A DNA stretch of 64,000 bases, taken from positions 29,994-93,993 of the forward strand of contig JAJXUV010000008.1 in NCBI GenBank assembly GCA_021782495.1, given 5' to 3'. Origin of the DNA: Pseudomonadota bacterium (GTDB lineage Bacteria; Pseudomonadota; Gammaproteobacteria; UBA1113). Shown here in pieces: positions 45,646-54,374 of the stretch. Position 1 is the stretch's first letter. Each line of letters starts with the position of its first letter. The notes below the pieces were generated by a model that worked only from the letters and a program-made list of their open reading frames with translations, was not told the DNA's origin and made no database searches. The translations under genes and the position numbers were made by a program.

Positions 45646-48397
45646 TTTTATCAAGCGATTCAACGATAAAATAAAACGCATTATGAAGGATTCAAATAAA
45701 AAAGCGTCCGCTGTGGATCTTGAGCTTATACTCAAGTCTACGCCAGGATATGTGTATTGGAAGGACTTAAATTCAGTCTATATGGGCTGTAACAAAAATA
45801 TGGCATTTATCTCTGGGTTAAACCGAGTGGAAGATATTATCGGTAAGACAGATAAAGATTTATCGTGGGGGGCATCGGATCCAAAATTAGTGGCGTATAA
45901 TTTAAAAGTTGATAGATATATCATGAAAACTGGCCAGTCAACTACAACTGAAGAAACTATAGGGATAAAAAGCCAAGATGGTGTGTCTATGGTTGTGAAG
46001 AGTGAAAAAATTCCATTACGAGATAAAAATGGCAATATAGTCGGTATATTTGGCATTTCAATTGATATTACTTCTGAAAAAGAAGCTCAAAAAGAAGCTG
46101 AACGATTAAAACTTGAAGCAGAACGTTTAGCAATAGATATTGAGTTCATACTTAAATCTACACCCGGCTATGTGTATTGGAAAGACTTAGATTCAGTTTA
46201 TATAGGATGTAATCAAAATTTCGCGGAAGTTATAGAGTTTAAATCCCCTGAGGATGTTGTTGGTAAAACGGATTATGATTTACCTTACGGGATAAAGGAT
46301 CCCCGAGTTGCAGATAAATTTAGACAAGATGATATGTATGTTATAAAAAATCTAAAATCAATCGTCGTAGAAGATTATCCGGGGACAAAAAATGCAAAAG
46401 GTCAGGAGATAGTGGTTAGAACAGAAAAAATTCCTTTGATGGATAAAGCTGGCAATGTGATGGGAGTGCTTGGTATTGCAGTAGATCTTACTGAGCAAAA
46501 AGAAGCAGAAGGTTTAGCAATAGATATCGAATTCATACTCAAATCCACACCCGGATATATGTATTGGAAGGACTTAGATTCAGTTTATAGAGGTTGTAAT
46601 CAAAATCTTGCGGAAATTATAGGCTTTAAATCTCCTGAAGATATTATTGGTAAAACCGATTATGATTTACCTCATGGGGTAAATGATGTTCGAGTTGCAG
46701 ATAAATTTCGGCAAGATGACCTGTATGTTATCACAAATCTAAAATCAATTGTCGCAGAAGATAATCCTGGGGTAAAAAATGCAAAAGGCCGTGATCTGAT
46801 TCTAAGAACAGAAAAAAAACCATTGATTAATAAAGCTGGAAATGTCATTGGCATCCTTGGTATCGCCGTAGATATTACTGAAGAAAAAGAAGCAGAACGT
46901 CTAGCATTAGAAAATCAAGCACATAAAATCATCCAGGAACAACAACGAAAATTCAAAAAAATTGTTGAACAAGTCGTTCACGATATTCGTTCTCCGATTT
47001 CTTCTCTGCAAATGATTTTACCTATGTGCCATAATTTGCCGGAGCATTTACGTGTTCCGCTGAATAAAGCGGCAACGCGCATTAGAGATATTGCAAATAA
47101 TTTATTAAATAAATTTAAACCCAAGGAGCCAATCATTATTGAAGAAGAAATAGATGAAACGGCTCTGGCGCCAACACTTATTTCTGCTGAGCTTTTGGAA
47201 ATTATCACGGAGAAAAAATATGAGTACACTCAGTTGCCTATAGATTTTAATACCCACATAAGCCAGATGGGTTATTTTGCTTTTATCAATGCAGATATTC
47301 ATGCATTTAAACGCATGATATCTAATTTGATTAACAATGCGGTGGAGGCATGTGAGGGTAAAATCGGTGAAATAACCGTTGCTCTGGATGTGGTCGATGG
47401 CACAGTGCAAATTATGATACAAGATAATGGCAAAGGCATGCCGGAAGAAGTTAAAACTAACATTCTGAATAATATTGCTGTAACGGCTGATAAAGAGAAG
47501 GGGCATGGCATTGGGTTTGAACAAATCAGAACGACTTTGGAAAAAAGTCAGGGCACTCTCGATATAGAATCTACGATTGGCGCTGGAACAAAAATAATTT
47601 TAAGCTTCCCCAAAATTGCAGCACCGGCTTGGATGGCAGAAAAAATTGAACTTTATTCCGATGACATCATTGTTATTTTGGATGATGATGATTCAATCCA
47701 TGGTGCATGGAATGCGAAGTTTAAACAAGCTGCGCCGGAAATCAAACTGACGCATTTTAAAGAAGGCCATGCAGCCGTTTCATTTATTAATGATATACCC
47801 GCAACGCAGAAAGATCGCGTATTTCTATTGACAGACTATGAATTATTAAGCGAGGATTTACACGGTTTAGACGTGGTTGACCAGACTGGCGTTAAACGCT
47901 CCGTTTTAGTGACCAGTCACCATAATAGTTCGGCTGTACGTGATTTGGCTCAAGTCACTAACACCAGAATCTTACCCAAACCGCTGGCTTCTGAGGTTGC
48001 AATCCATATATTAAAAACAAGACCTGAGTCTAATCCCAGCACTGAGATAAAAAAAATAGATGCGATTTTTGTGGATGATGATAAAGATTTTCTGGATGTT
48101 TTAGTACGTGTGATAGAATCAAACGACAAAATTGCTGATACCTATTACACGGCACATGAGCTTTTAAATAATATACAAGCCTATGCTAAAGACACCAAAA
48201 TCTTTTTGGATAATCAATTTTCTAATGAAAACACAACGGGTATAGAATTGGCGAAACAATTGCATGAACTGGGTTATCGGTGTCTTTACTTATTTTCTGG
48301 ACATGATTTTAGCGAAGATAATTCTATTCCAAACTATTTGACTCCCGTTTTAAAAACAGATATTGATTTTGTTGAAAATCTATTGAACAAAGAATAA
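45638..48397 (+). CDS. Hybrid sensor histidine kinase, three PAS domains and two receivers
   Basis: 919 residues and no membrane segment, so a cytoplasmic sensor. Three tandem PAS domains (~29-150, ~169-291, ~298-421) each start [14 protein letters not shown] or close; the second and third are very alike in DNA as well as protein. HisKA H-box [13 protein letters not shown] with H448. HATPase with [12 protein letters not shown] (N-box), DNGKGMPEE and GHGIGFEQI. Receiver 1 (~675-800) has the acidic cluster LDDDDS, D733 in LTDYE and K781 in PKPL. Receiver 2 (~805-919) has VDDDK, D858 in FLDNQF and a Lys in PVLKTD. The start codon lies inside the last codons of the megasynthase, so the two are translationally coupled. 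It probably senses or controls the megasynthase product, but no output domain is present. Confidence 0.92.
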   Translation: MNNFIKRFNDKIKRIMKDSNKKASAVDLELILKSTPGYVYWKDLNSVYMGCNKNMAFISGLNRVEDIIGKTDKDLSWGASDPKLVAYNLKVDRYIMKTGQSTTTEETIGIKSQDGVSMVVKSEKIPLRDKNGNIVGIFGISIDITSEKEAQKEAERLKLEAERLAIDIEFILKSTPGYVYWKDLDSVYIGCNQNFAEVIEFKSPEDVVGKTDYDLPYGIKDPRVADKFRQDDMYVIKNLKSIVVEDYPGTKNAKGQEIVVRTEKIPLMDKAGNVMGVLGIAVDLTEQKEAEGLAIDIEFILKSTPGYMYWKDLDSVYRGCNQNLAEIIGFKSPEDIIGKTDYDLPHGVNDVRVADKFRQDDLYVITNLKSIVAEDNPGVKNAKGRDLILRTEKKPLINKAGNVIGILGIAVDITEEKEAERLALENQAHKIIQEQQRKFKKIVEQVVHDIRSPISSLQMILPMCHNLPEHLRVPLNKAATRIRDIANNLLNKFKPKEPIIIEEEIDETALAPTLISAELLEIITEKKYEYTQLPIDFNTHISQMGYFAFINADIHAFKRMISNLINNAVEACEGKIGEITVALDVVDGTVQIMIQDNGKGMPEEVKTNILNNIAVTADKEKGHGIGFEQIRTTLEKSQGTLDIESTIGAGTKIILSFPKIAAPAWMAEKIELYSDDIIVILDDDDSIHGAWNAKFKQAAPEIKLTHFKEGHAAVSFINDIPATQKDRVFLLTDYELLSEDLHGLDVVDQTGVKRSVLVTSHHNSSAVRDLAQVTNTRILPKPLASEVAIHILKTRPESNPSTEIKKIDAIFVDDDKDFLDVLVRVIESNDKIADTYYTAHELLNNIQAYAKDTKIFLDNQFSNENTTGIELAKQLHELGYRCLYLFSGHDFSEDNSIPNYLTPVLKTDIDFVENLLNKE

Positions 48398-48566
48398 GTA
48401 CAACGATTCACTCTGTAGCCTCTTTCAAACTCCATTATTTTGGCTTAAGATGTTGTCATTGTGGTAGAGGCCTGATTTGTGCTATTCAAAAAGGTAAACC
48501 TGAATTCACTGTATGTAGATTGAATGCGGACCGTACACTATTTTCTTTATATAGGAAGATGCTCAA

Positions 48567-49655
48567 ATGTTCGCAAATAGAAAAAGAAGCTATTCACAAG
48601 ATGTTGATTTACAACACATTGCTGATGTTATTTGGCAGCATTTAGAAAAACTACGGGCATCAAATAGCAAAGATATTTTGAAAAATATAGATGATTTTCT
48701 AATTTTCCTGGATAGACCCGGGATTGAAACATTATTTTCTGAGCCTATTTTTACTGAATATTTCCAGCAACTTCTAATCGATCACAGTACATTGCTTAGT
48801 AATATGCATATTGGCGTATATCCTTTAAAACCACAAATGATCCTTGAGCCGATTCAAGAATTAAAAGGGGTTTATCAATATGTTAGAACCTTAAATAATG
48901 GTACAAAAAACCGCTATTTAACTACAGATGTCAAAAATTTATATTTCGAGGCAGCATCTCATGGTTCGTTGTTAGCTGCTATCCGTTTGGTAAATCATCA
49001 TATTTTTCTATTACAAAATCAAAAAATGGAAGAAATATTATCCGGCCAAGACTATGAAATTTTGATAAAAAATTTGCTTAAATCCTTAGGACCTTCTACT
49101 CCAAGTTATCTGTTAGCATCCGATTTATACTACAATTTAAGTGGTTTTTTGTTTCAACAAGATGAGGAAAACCTTGATTCTCTATATTATATGAAACTTA
49201 CCTTAAAATGTTTGATGGTGGCTCATGATATGTTAGAACATTCATCAACCTTTATTCAGAATACTTATGGAGAAGAATTCAATAGCGCACTTAAAAACAA
49301 CAAAGTATTTCTGTCTGATAAATCTTTTTTATCAATTGAAGACTATATGAACTATATATGCCGTGGTTATGTTAGAACGACGGGGATGCGTATTGATCTT
49401 AATACACTAAGAAAGGAAGTTAACACTGAATTAAAAGCAAAAGAAAAAACCCATTCTCACAGATCAAGCGAACATCCGAGCATTCTTACTCAAGATAAAA
49501 TCACTGAAGCTCTTAAAAAGCCTAGTATATCAGTGTTGCTATACCCACCGATATCAATTATTCATACACCATTTTGGATAGAAAATTCAAAAAAACGCAG
49601 AAGGACAGAAGAAAAATCTTTGGAACAGACTCAGCTGAGTTCTTATCACGCCTGA
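48567..49655 (+). CDS. Hypothetical protein with nuclear-localisation-like basic clusters
   Basis: 362 residues, not recognised, mostly helical and soluble. The segment YFEAASHGSLLAAIRLVNHH resembles a helix-turn-helix solenoid repeat (Sel1- or ankyrin-like) but only once. Basic clusters at both ends (NRKRSYSQ near residue 5; SKKRRRTEEKS near 345) look like eukaryotic nuclear import signals. AGGAAG lies 8 nt before the ATG. It is on the same strand 169 bp after the kinase and equally A+T-rich, so it may belong to the same acquired block. An effector role is possible but unproven. Confidence 0.7.
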   Translation: MFANRKRSYSQDVDLQHIADVIWQHLEKLRASNSKDILKNIDDFLIFLDRPGIETLFSEPIFTEYFQQLLIDHSTLLSNMHIGVYPLKPQMILEPIQELKGVYQYVRTLNNGTKNRYLTTDVKNLYFEAASHGSLLAAIRLVNHHIFLLQNQKMEEILSGQDYEILIKNLLKSLGPSTPSYLLASDLYYNLSGFLFQQDEENLDSLYYMKLTLKCLMVAHDMLEHSSTFIQNTYGEEFNSALKNNKVFLSDKSFLSIEDYMNYICRGYVRTTGMRIDLNTLRKEVNTELKAKEKTHSHRSSEHPSILTQDKITEALKKPSISVLLYPPISIIHTPFWIENSKKRRRTEEKSLEQTQLSSYHA

Positions 49656-50146
49656 AAACATTGCCGCAATTTCTCCAACCTATGGAAGAACGGTCAATCA
49701 TAGCAAAGTATTGTTTTTTGTAATTTAAATCTCACTTAAGTTTATGCTCTCAGGAAAATATCCGTATCAAGATCGCAACTGGCTCGGCACTTACTGAGTT
49801 CGTGCTTCGCACTTCGGGCGTCAAAAATGCTTGTCACGCTTCGCGCTCTTCGCTCGCATTTTTTGCCTACGTCGACCGTTGCTGGCCCTGCTTTTTCGCA
49901 CAAGATCTGTGTAAGAATGCAGATTTAGTTGCTCTAACCGAGCCACGACCGTGAGGGGGCGGACGAAAGCGGGCCCCATTTTCATTTTACCGCTCCCTCA
50001 CGGTCGCGGCTCGGTTAGAACATCACTACATTTTGGATGTTTCGGTTTGGTTTCAATTCTTAAGCAAAATTCGCGTTAAGATAGTCCTCCCGCAATGCCG
50101 GCCCAAAGTGAATATTCTCAGTTCGAGGGCAGCACATATGCCTTTT
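49656..50146. other. Intergenic region between the 362-residue gene and the MBL gene
   Basis: It holds palindromic element copy H (49904-50072). Before it (about 49790-49880) is a G+C-richer segment with hairpins (GTGCTTCGCAC, GCGAAGAGCGCGAAGCG) and no reading frame. The region separates convergent genes. Confidence 0.6.
49904..50072. repeat. Dispersed palindromic element, copy H, second subfamily
   Basis: Close match to copy G over about 170 bp: AGATTTAGTTGC before the core, then GAACATCACTA, TTGGATGTTTCGGTTTGGTT and TTAAGCA...ATTC after it. The left core arm has decayed (GAGCCACGACC, GGGGGCGGACG) while the right arm is intact. Confidence 0.88.
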
Positions 50147-50911
50147 TTAACCAAAACCAAACACCTGCCCTTTGACCACAAATCCGCAAAATCCATCTTT
50201 TTTGGCATTGGGCAAAGGGCCTGGATTGTAATGATAGAGCCACATTTTACGACGAATTTCGGGGGTTAAAGTCAGCAGCTCTGTGTAATTGGCGTGCACA
50301 CCGCTCATCGTATTAGCGGTTTCACAATCCTGAAAAATAATATCCGCCCACTCGTAAAAATCGCCTAGTTGAGTGGGCGAAAATTGGGTGTCTGTAGTAA
50401 TAAATACTTTCGTATCATTGACGGTAAAAACCAAACCGAAACTCGGTAAAATTTTAAAACCATTCATCACATGCAGTGTTTGCACGGTTTGCAAACGCAC
50501 TTTATTCCAGAAAAAAGCTTCGTTGTCGTGGATGGTGTGTATTTTAAAATAAGTGCTGAGATCGGCCATGTGACTTTGCAAGGATGACATGCCACCAGAC
50601 AATACATTCTCCCACAAAGGCGTTTCTAAAGAATGGTGTAAATATAAATTGGGTTTTTCACAATCGGGATCGAAATAAGAACTAAAGCCTAACCATTCCA
50701 AGCCACCCACATGATCGGCATGTAAATGACTCACATACACATCGTGAATGTCTTTGTAAGTAAAACCCAACTCAGCCAAAGACAATCGCGCATCAGAACC
50801 ACAATCAATCAACAATTTGGCACCAGTATCATCGATCAACAACATATTAGAGTGATAATTAGAACTATTGACTGTAAATGCGGATCCTGAACCTAAAAAA
50901 ATAAGTTTCAT
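50147..50911 (-). CDS. MBL-fold metal-dependent hydrolase
   Basis: A 254-residue metallo-beta-lactamase-fold protein. Zinc motif HLHADHVGG near residue 62, the N-terminal MKLIFLGSGSAF with later LLIDCGSDARLSL, ITTDTQF as the metal-bridging Asp region, and a late His (WLYHYNP). The overall shape is near RNase Z/AtsA-type hydrolases, but the RNase Z exosite is absent. Substrate unknown. Minus-strand group with acyP and the pip-like gene, spaced 11 and 13 bp apart. Confidence 0.85.
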   Translation of the reverse strand: MKLIFLGSGSAFTVNSSNYHSNMLLIDDTGAKLLIDCGSDARLSLAELGFTYKDIHDVYVSHLHADHVGGLEWLGFSSYFDPDCEKPNLYLHHSLETPLWENVLSGGMSSLQSHMADLSTYFKIHTIHDNEAFFWNKVRLQTVQTLHVMNGFKILPSFGLVFTVNDTKVFITTDTQFSPTQLGDFYEWADIIFQDCETANTMSGVHANYTELLTLTPEIRRKMWLYHYNPGPLPNAKKDGFCGFVVKGQVFGFG

Positions 50912-50922
50912 TCCTTTTCAAC

Positions 50923-51195
50923 TTAACTGATCAAAAAATCGGTGAAGGGCTTAAACGGAACTGTCCACGATTCCACATCCTCCACTTGCGCACGAGGCGG
51001 ACCTTCCCACAACCATTCTTCTAAGCGATCCAGCGCTTCTGCTTCACCACAGGCTGTGACTTCGACCGATCCATCTCTCACATTGAAAGCACGTCCGGTT
51101 AAACCCAAAGCCAAAGCTTGTTGTTGTGCTCCGCGTCTATAAAAGACGCCTTGCACTTTACCTTTTATTTTAAAATGTCTGCACTCTTTGCTCAT
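50923..51195 (-). CDS. acyP: Acylphosphatase
   Basis: A small (90-residue) hydrolase of acyl phosphates. Phosphate-binding loop KVQGVFYRRG with the catalytic Arg, and catalytic Asn in GRAFNVRDGSVEV. The ATG at 51195 (MSKECRHFKIKG) gives the usual length; the upstream TTG adds two residues. Ends with PFTDFLIS. Confidence 0.93.
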   Translation of the reverse strand: MSKECRHFKIKGKVQGVFYRRGAQQQALALGLTGRAFNVRDGSVEVTACGEAEALDRLEEWLWEGPPRAQVEDVESWTVPFKPFTDFLIS

Positions 51196-51208
51196 ATTCA
51201 ACCCATAT

Positions 51209-52156
51209 TTAAGATACTTCTAACAATTCCTTCGTACTATGCACAATCGCATCGATAATGGCTGGCTCCGTAATGGCATGTCCGGCATCGCGAATAATCT
51301 TAAGTTCTGATTCCGGCCAAGCCTTATGTAACTCCCACGCATTCTCCAACAAACATACCATGTCGTAACGACCGTGAATAATCTTACCTGGAATATCCGC
51401 TAAAATACCCGCCTGAGTCAATACCTCATTGTTTTTTAAAAAACAATTTTGTCGAAAGTAATGACAACTGATGCGCGCCAAAGTATTGGCGTGGGAAGGT
51501 TCTGTGAAATGATCGATGCGTTTTTGCTGAGGCTCCAAAGTCGTTGAACGTCCTTCCCAAGCTCCCCAAGCCTTGGCCGCTGCACGACGCATGAGATCGT
51601 CGTTTCCCGTCAACCGTTGATAATAGGCTTCCAAAAGGCGATTGCGATCCACTTCAGGAATAGGTGCGACAAAAGCTTCCCAATAATCTGGAAAAATACG
51701 TCGTGTTCCTTCGCTAAAAAACCAATCAATGTCTTCTTTGCGACCTAAGAAAATACTCCACAATAATAAAGCGCGAATTCGGTTCGGGTATTTTTGCGCA
51801 TACAACAAAGCCAATAAACTTCCCCAGCCACCTCCGGCTATGAGCCAACGGTCTATGTTCAAGGTGTTTCGAATCACTTCTAAATCAGATAATAAATCCG
51901 CAGTGGTATTGTGTTCTAAACTGGCTAAGGGCGTTGACTGACCACACCCCCGTTGGTCAAACAAAATAATTCGATAACGCTCTGGATCGAAAAGGCGACG
52001 GTGAATCGATTCAGAAAATCCCCCAGGGCCACTGTGTATGACCACGGCCGGAATCCCATCAGGATTGCCCGATTCTTCGACATATAATTGATGCCCACCC
52101 CCTACCGGGAGGGTATACACCTCATTTACTTTAAGGGGGGGATAACAGCTGTACAT
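51209..52156 (-). CDS. pip: Proline iminopeptidase homologue lacking the catalytic serine
   Basis: A 315-residue alpha/beta-hydrolase of the S33 family: oxyanion motif HSGPGGFSESIH, FDQRGCGQSTP, DLEVIRNTLNIDRW, then the nucleophile elbow. The elbow reads AGGGWGSLLA, where active enzymes have GGSWGS; residue 110 is Gly (codon GGC at 51829-51827). The Asp (HGRYDMVC) and His (DAGHAITEP) of the triad remain. As written it should not cleave N-terminal prolines by the family mechanism. It is otherwise full-length with no frame damage, so either another role is kept or inactivation is recent. Confidence 0.85.
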   Translation of the reverse strand: MYSCYPPLKVNEVYTLPVGGGHQLYVEESGNPDGIPAVVIHSGPGGFSESIHRRLFDPERYRIILFDQRGCGQSTPLASLEHNTTADLLSDLEVIRNTLNIDRWLIAGGGWGSLLALLYAQKYPNRIRALLLWSIFLGRKEDIDWFFSEGTRRIFPDYWEAFVAPIPEVDRNRLLEAYYQRLTGNDDLMRRAAAKAWGAWEGRSTTLEPQQKRIDHFTEPSHANTLARISCHYFRQNCFLKNNEVLTQAGILADIPGKIIHGRYDMVCLLENAWELHKAWPESELKIIRDAGHAITEPAIIDAIVHSTKELLEVS

Positions 52157-52258
52157 AATCCTACTTTTTCCTTTAAATATCCTACTACACTATAGGCAAG
52201 AATTGGGATTTTTGCTAGAGAAAGAGTGGAAGTATGCTGTCACAATGGCGGGGTAGTT

Positions 52259-52327
52259 TCTAACCGAGCCGCGGCCCTGAGGCAGCGGTGAAATGACCAC
52301 CGCCCCCTCAGGGTCACGGCTCAGTTA
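52259..52327. repeat. Dispersed palindromic element, short copy I
   Basis: Left arm AACCGAGCCGCGGCCCTGAG and right arm CCCCTCAGGGTCACGGCTCA pair with a few mismatches. Just before it, GCTGTCACAATGGCGGGG resembles the outer arm of copy B, so remnants of the full element remain. Confidence 0.85.
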
Positions 52328-52381
52328 AATTATCTCTATTTATCAGCCGATTACAGTGAAAATGCATATAAAATGAACATA

Positions 52382-54208
52382 CTACGCCTCTCTACCCTGC
52401 CGTTTGCGATCGTTTTCTTTCAACAATTTCTTACGCAAGCGAATATGGTGCGGCGTCACTTCCACCAATTCATCGTCGCTGATAAACTCAAGGGCTTGTT
52501 CCAAGGTTAAACGTTGTGGCGGCGTCAACAAAATATTTTCATCGGAGCCCGCAGCGCGAATGTTGGTTAATTGTTTGGTCTTAGAAACATTCACGACCAA
52601 ATCATTGTCTCGAGAATGGATCCCCACTATCATGCCTTCATACACATCCACTTGAGGACCTAAAAATAAACGACCGCGTTCTTGCAAATTCCACAGGGCA
52701 TACGCAACCGACACGCCCGGACCGTTGGCAATCATCACGCCATTTTTACGCGCCATAATTTTGCCTGACTTAACCGGTGCATAGCGATCGAAAACGTGGT
52801 ACATCAATCCTGTCCCTGAGGTAATGGTGAGAAATTCTCCGTGAAAACTAATCAATCCACGCGTGGGAATTTCATAATCCAAACGCACTCGACCCTTGCC
52901 ATCGGCATGCATGTTTTTCAGATCGCCTCGTCTTAAACCTAATTTTTCCATCACAGTACCTTGATGCGTTTCTTCGACATCGACGGTCAAATTTTCATAA
53001 GGTTCCATCAACTCGCCTTCTATTTCTTTGACGATCACTTCGGGTCTAGATACGCCCAATTCATAACCTTCTCGACGCATGTTTTCAATTAAAATAGACA
53101 AATGCAATTCACCGCGTCCAGACACGCGAAAACGATCGGGATTGTCTGTATCTTCTACACGCAAAGCCACATTGTGGATTAATTCGCGCGCTAAACGATC
53201 GCGTATTTGTCGGCTCGTTAAATATTTTCCATCGCGACCCGCAAAAGGCGAATTGTTCACGCAAAAAGTCATCGTGACTGTGGGTTCATCCACCGTTAAA
53301 GGCGTTAAGGCCTCCACACAAGAAGGATCACAGACCGTATCCGAAATACCCAAACCTTCCATTCCCGTGACAGCAATAATGTCTCCGGCCAAAGCTTCAT
53401 TGGTTTCGACACGCTGCAAACCCAAATGCGTAAACACTTGCAAAATACGGCCTTGACGCGTTTCTCCCTCAGCATTGACAATCGTGACCGGCATATTAGA
53501 ACGCGCTTTCCCGCGACTAATACGGCCTATCCCAATGGCACCCACATAACTGGAATAATCTAAACTGGAAATTTGCATTTGAAAAGGACCATCTAAATCC
53601 ACTGCCGGCGGAGATACTTTGTCAATGATCGTTTGAAACAAAGGTGTTAAATCGGTGCCGGGTTTATCAATGTCTAAAGTGGCCGTGCCTAAAACAGCCG
53701 AAGTATACACAATGGGAAAATCCAATTGCGCATCGCTTGCGCCTAAATTGACAAATAAATCAAAGACTTGATCCACCGCCCAATCCGGTCTGGCGCCTTC
53801 GCGATCTATCTTGTTGATGACTAAAATAGGTTTTAAACCTTGTAAAAAAGCTTTCTGCGTCACAAACCGCGTTTGAGGCATAGGACCATCCACCGCATCG
53901 ACTAACAGCAATACCGAATCGACCATTGATAAAATACGTTCTACTTCGCCGCCAAAATCCGCATGGCCCGGCGTATCGACGATATTAATGCGATAATCTT
54001 GCCAATTGATTGCGGTATTCTTGGCTAAAATCGTGATGCCCCGCTCTTTTTCGATGTCGTTGCTGTCCATCACTCGTTCTTCCATATCGCCCCGCACCGA
54101 GAGAGTTCCCGATTGTTGCAATAATTTGTCCACCAAGGTGGTTTTACCATGGTCGACATGGGCAATAATAGCGATATTGCGTAATTTATTCAAACTTGTC
54201 AAAGACAT
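52382..54208 (-). CDS. typA: Ribosome-associated GTPase TypA/BipA
   Basis: A 608-residue translational GTPase acting on the ribosome in stress and 50S assembly. G1 [13 protein letters not shown]2 RGITI in [13 protein letters not shown]3 [13 protein letters not shown]4 NKID, then EF-G-like domains and the family-specific C-terminal part ([40 protein letters not shown]). Length is typical. Confidence 0.97.
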   Translation of the reverse strand: MSLTSLNKLRNIAIIAHVDHGKTTLVDKLLQQSGTLSVRGDMEERVMDSNDIEKERGITILAKNTAINWQDYRINIVDTPGHADFGGEVERILSMVDSVLLLVDAVDGPMPQTRFVTQKAFLQGLKPILVINKIDREGARPDWAVDQVFDLFVNLGASDAQLDFPIVYTSAVLGTATLDIDKPGTDLTPLFQTIIDKVSPPAVDLDGPFQMQISSLDYSSYVGAIGIGRISRGKARSNMPVTIVNAEGETRQGRILQVFTHLGLQRVETNEALAGDIIAVTGMEGLGISDTVCDPSCVEALTPLTVDEPTVTMTFCVNNSPFAGRDGKYLTSRQIRDRLARELIHNVALRVEDTDNPDRFRVSGRGELHLSILIENMRREGYELGVSRPEVIVKEIEGELMEPYENLTVDVEETHQGTVMEKLGLRRGDLKNMHADGKGRVRLDYEIPTRGLISFHGEFLTITSGTGLMYHVFDRYAPVKSGKIMARKNGVMIANGPGVSVAYALWNLQERGRLFLGPQVDVYEGMIVGIHSRDNDLVVNVSKTKQLTNIRAAGSDENILLTPPQRLTLEQALEFISDDELVEVTPHHIRLRKKLLKENDRKRQGREA

Positions 54209-54374
54209 AGGATTTCATCACTCCCAATTTAATGCAAAATGGTAAGGGGTTGTATTATACATGAAATTAAGCACAAAGCGAGGGGATTTTATCATCATGC
54301 AACGCGCATCCTGATTTATCCAGCGCGATGGCTCCATGGCAGGCTTTAATCCACGAATGAAAAGCAAAGTATGC

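Noticed and set aside
48398..48566. Remnant coding frame with CCHCGRG before the 362-residue gene
   Set aside because: It has a CxxC-like stretch but no start codon or conserved context; too weak to call a pseudogene.
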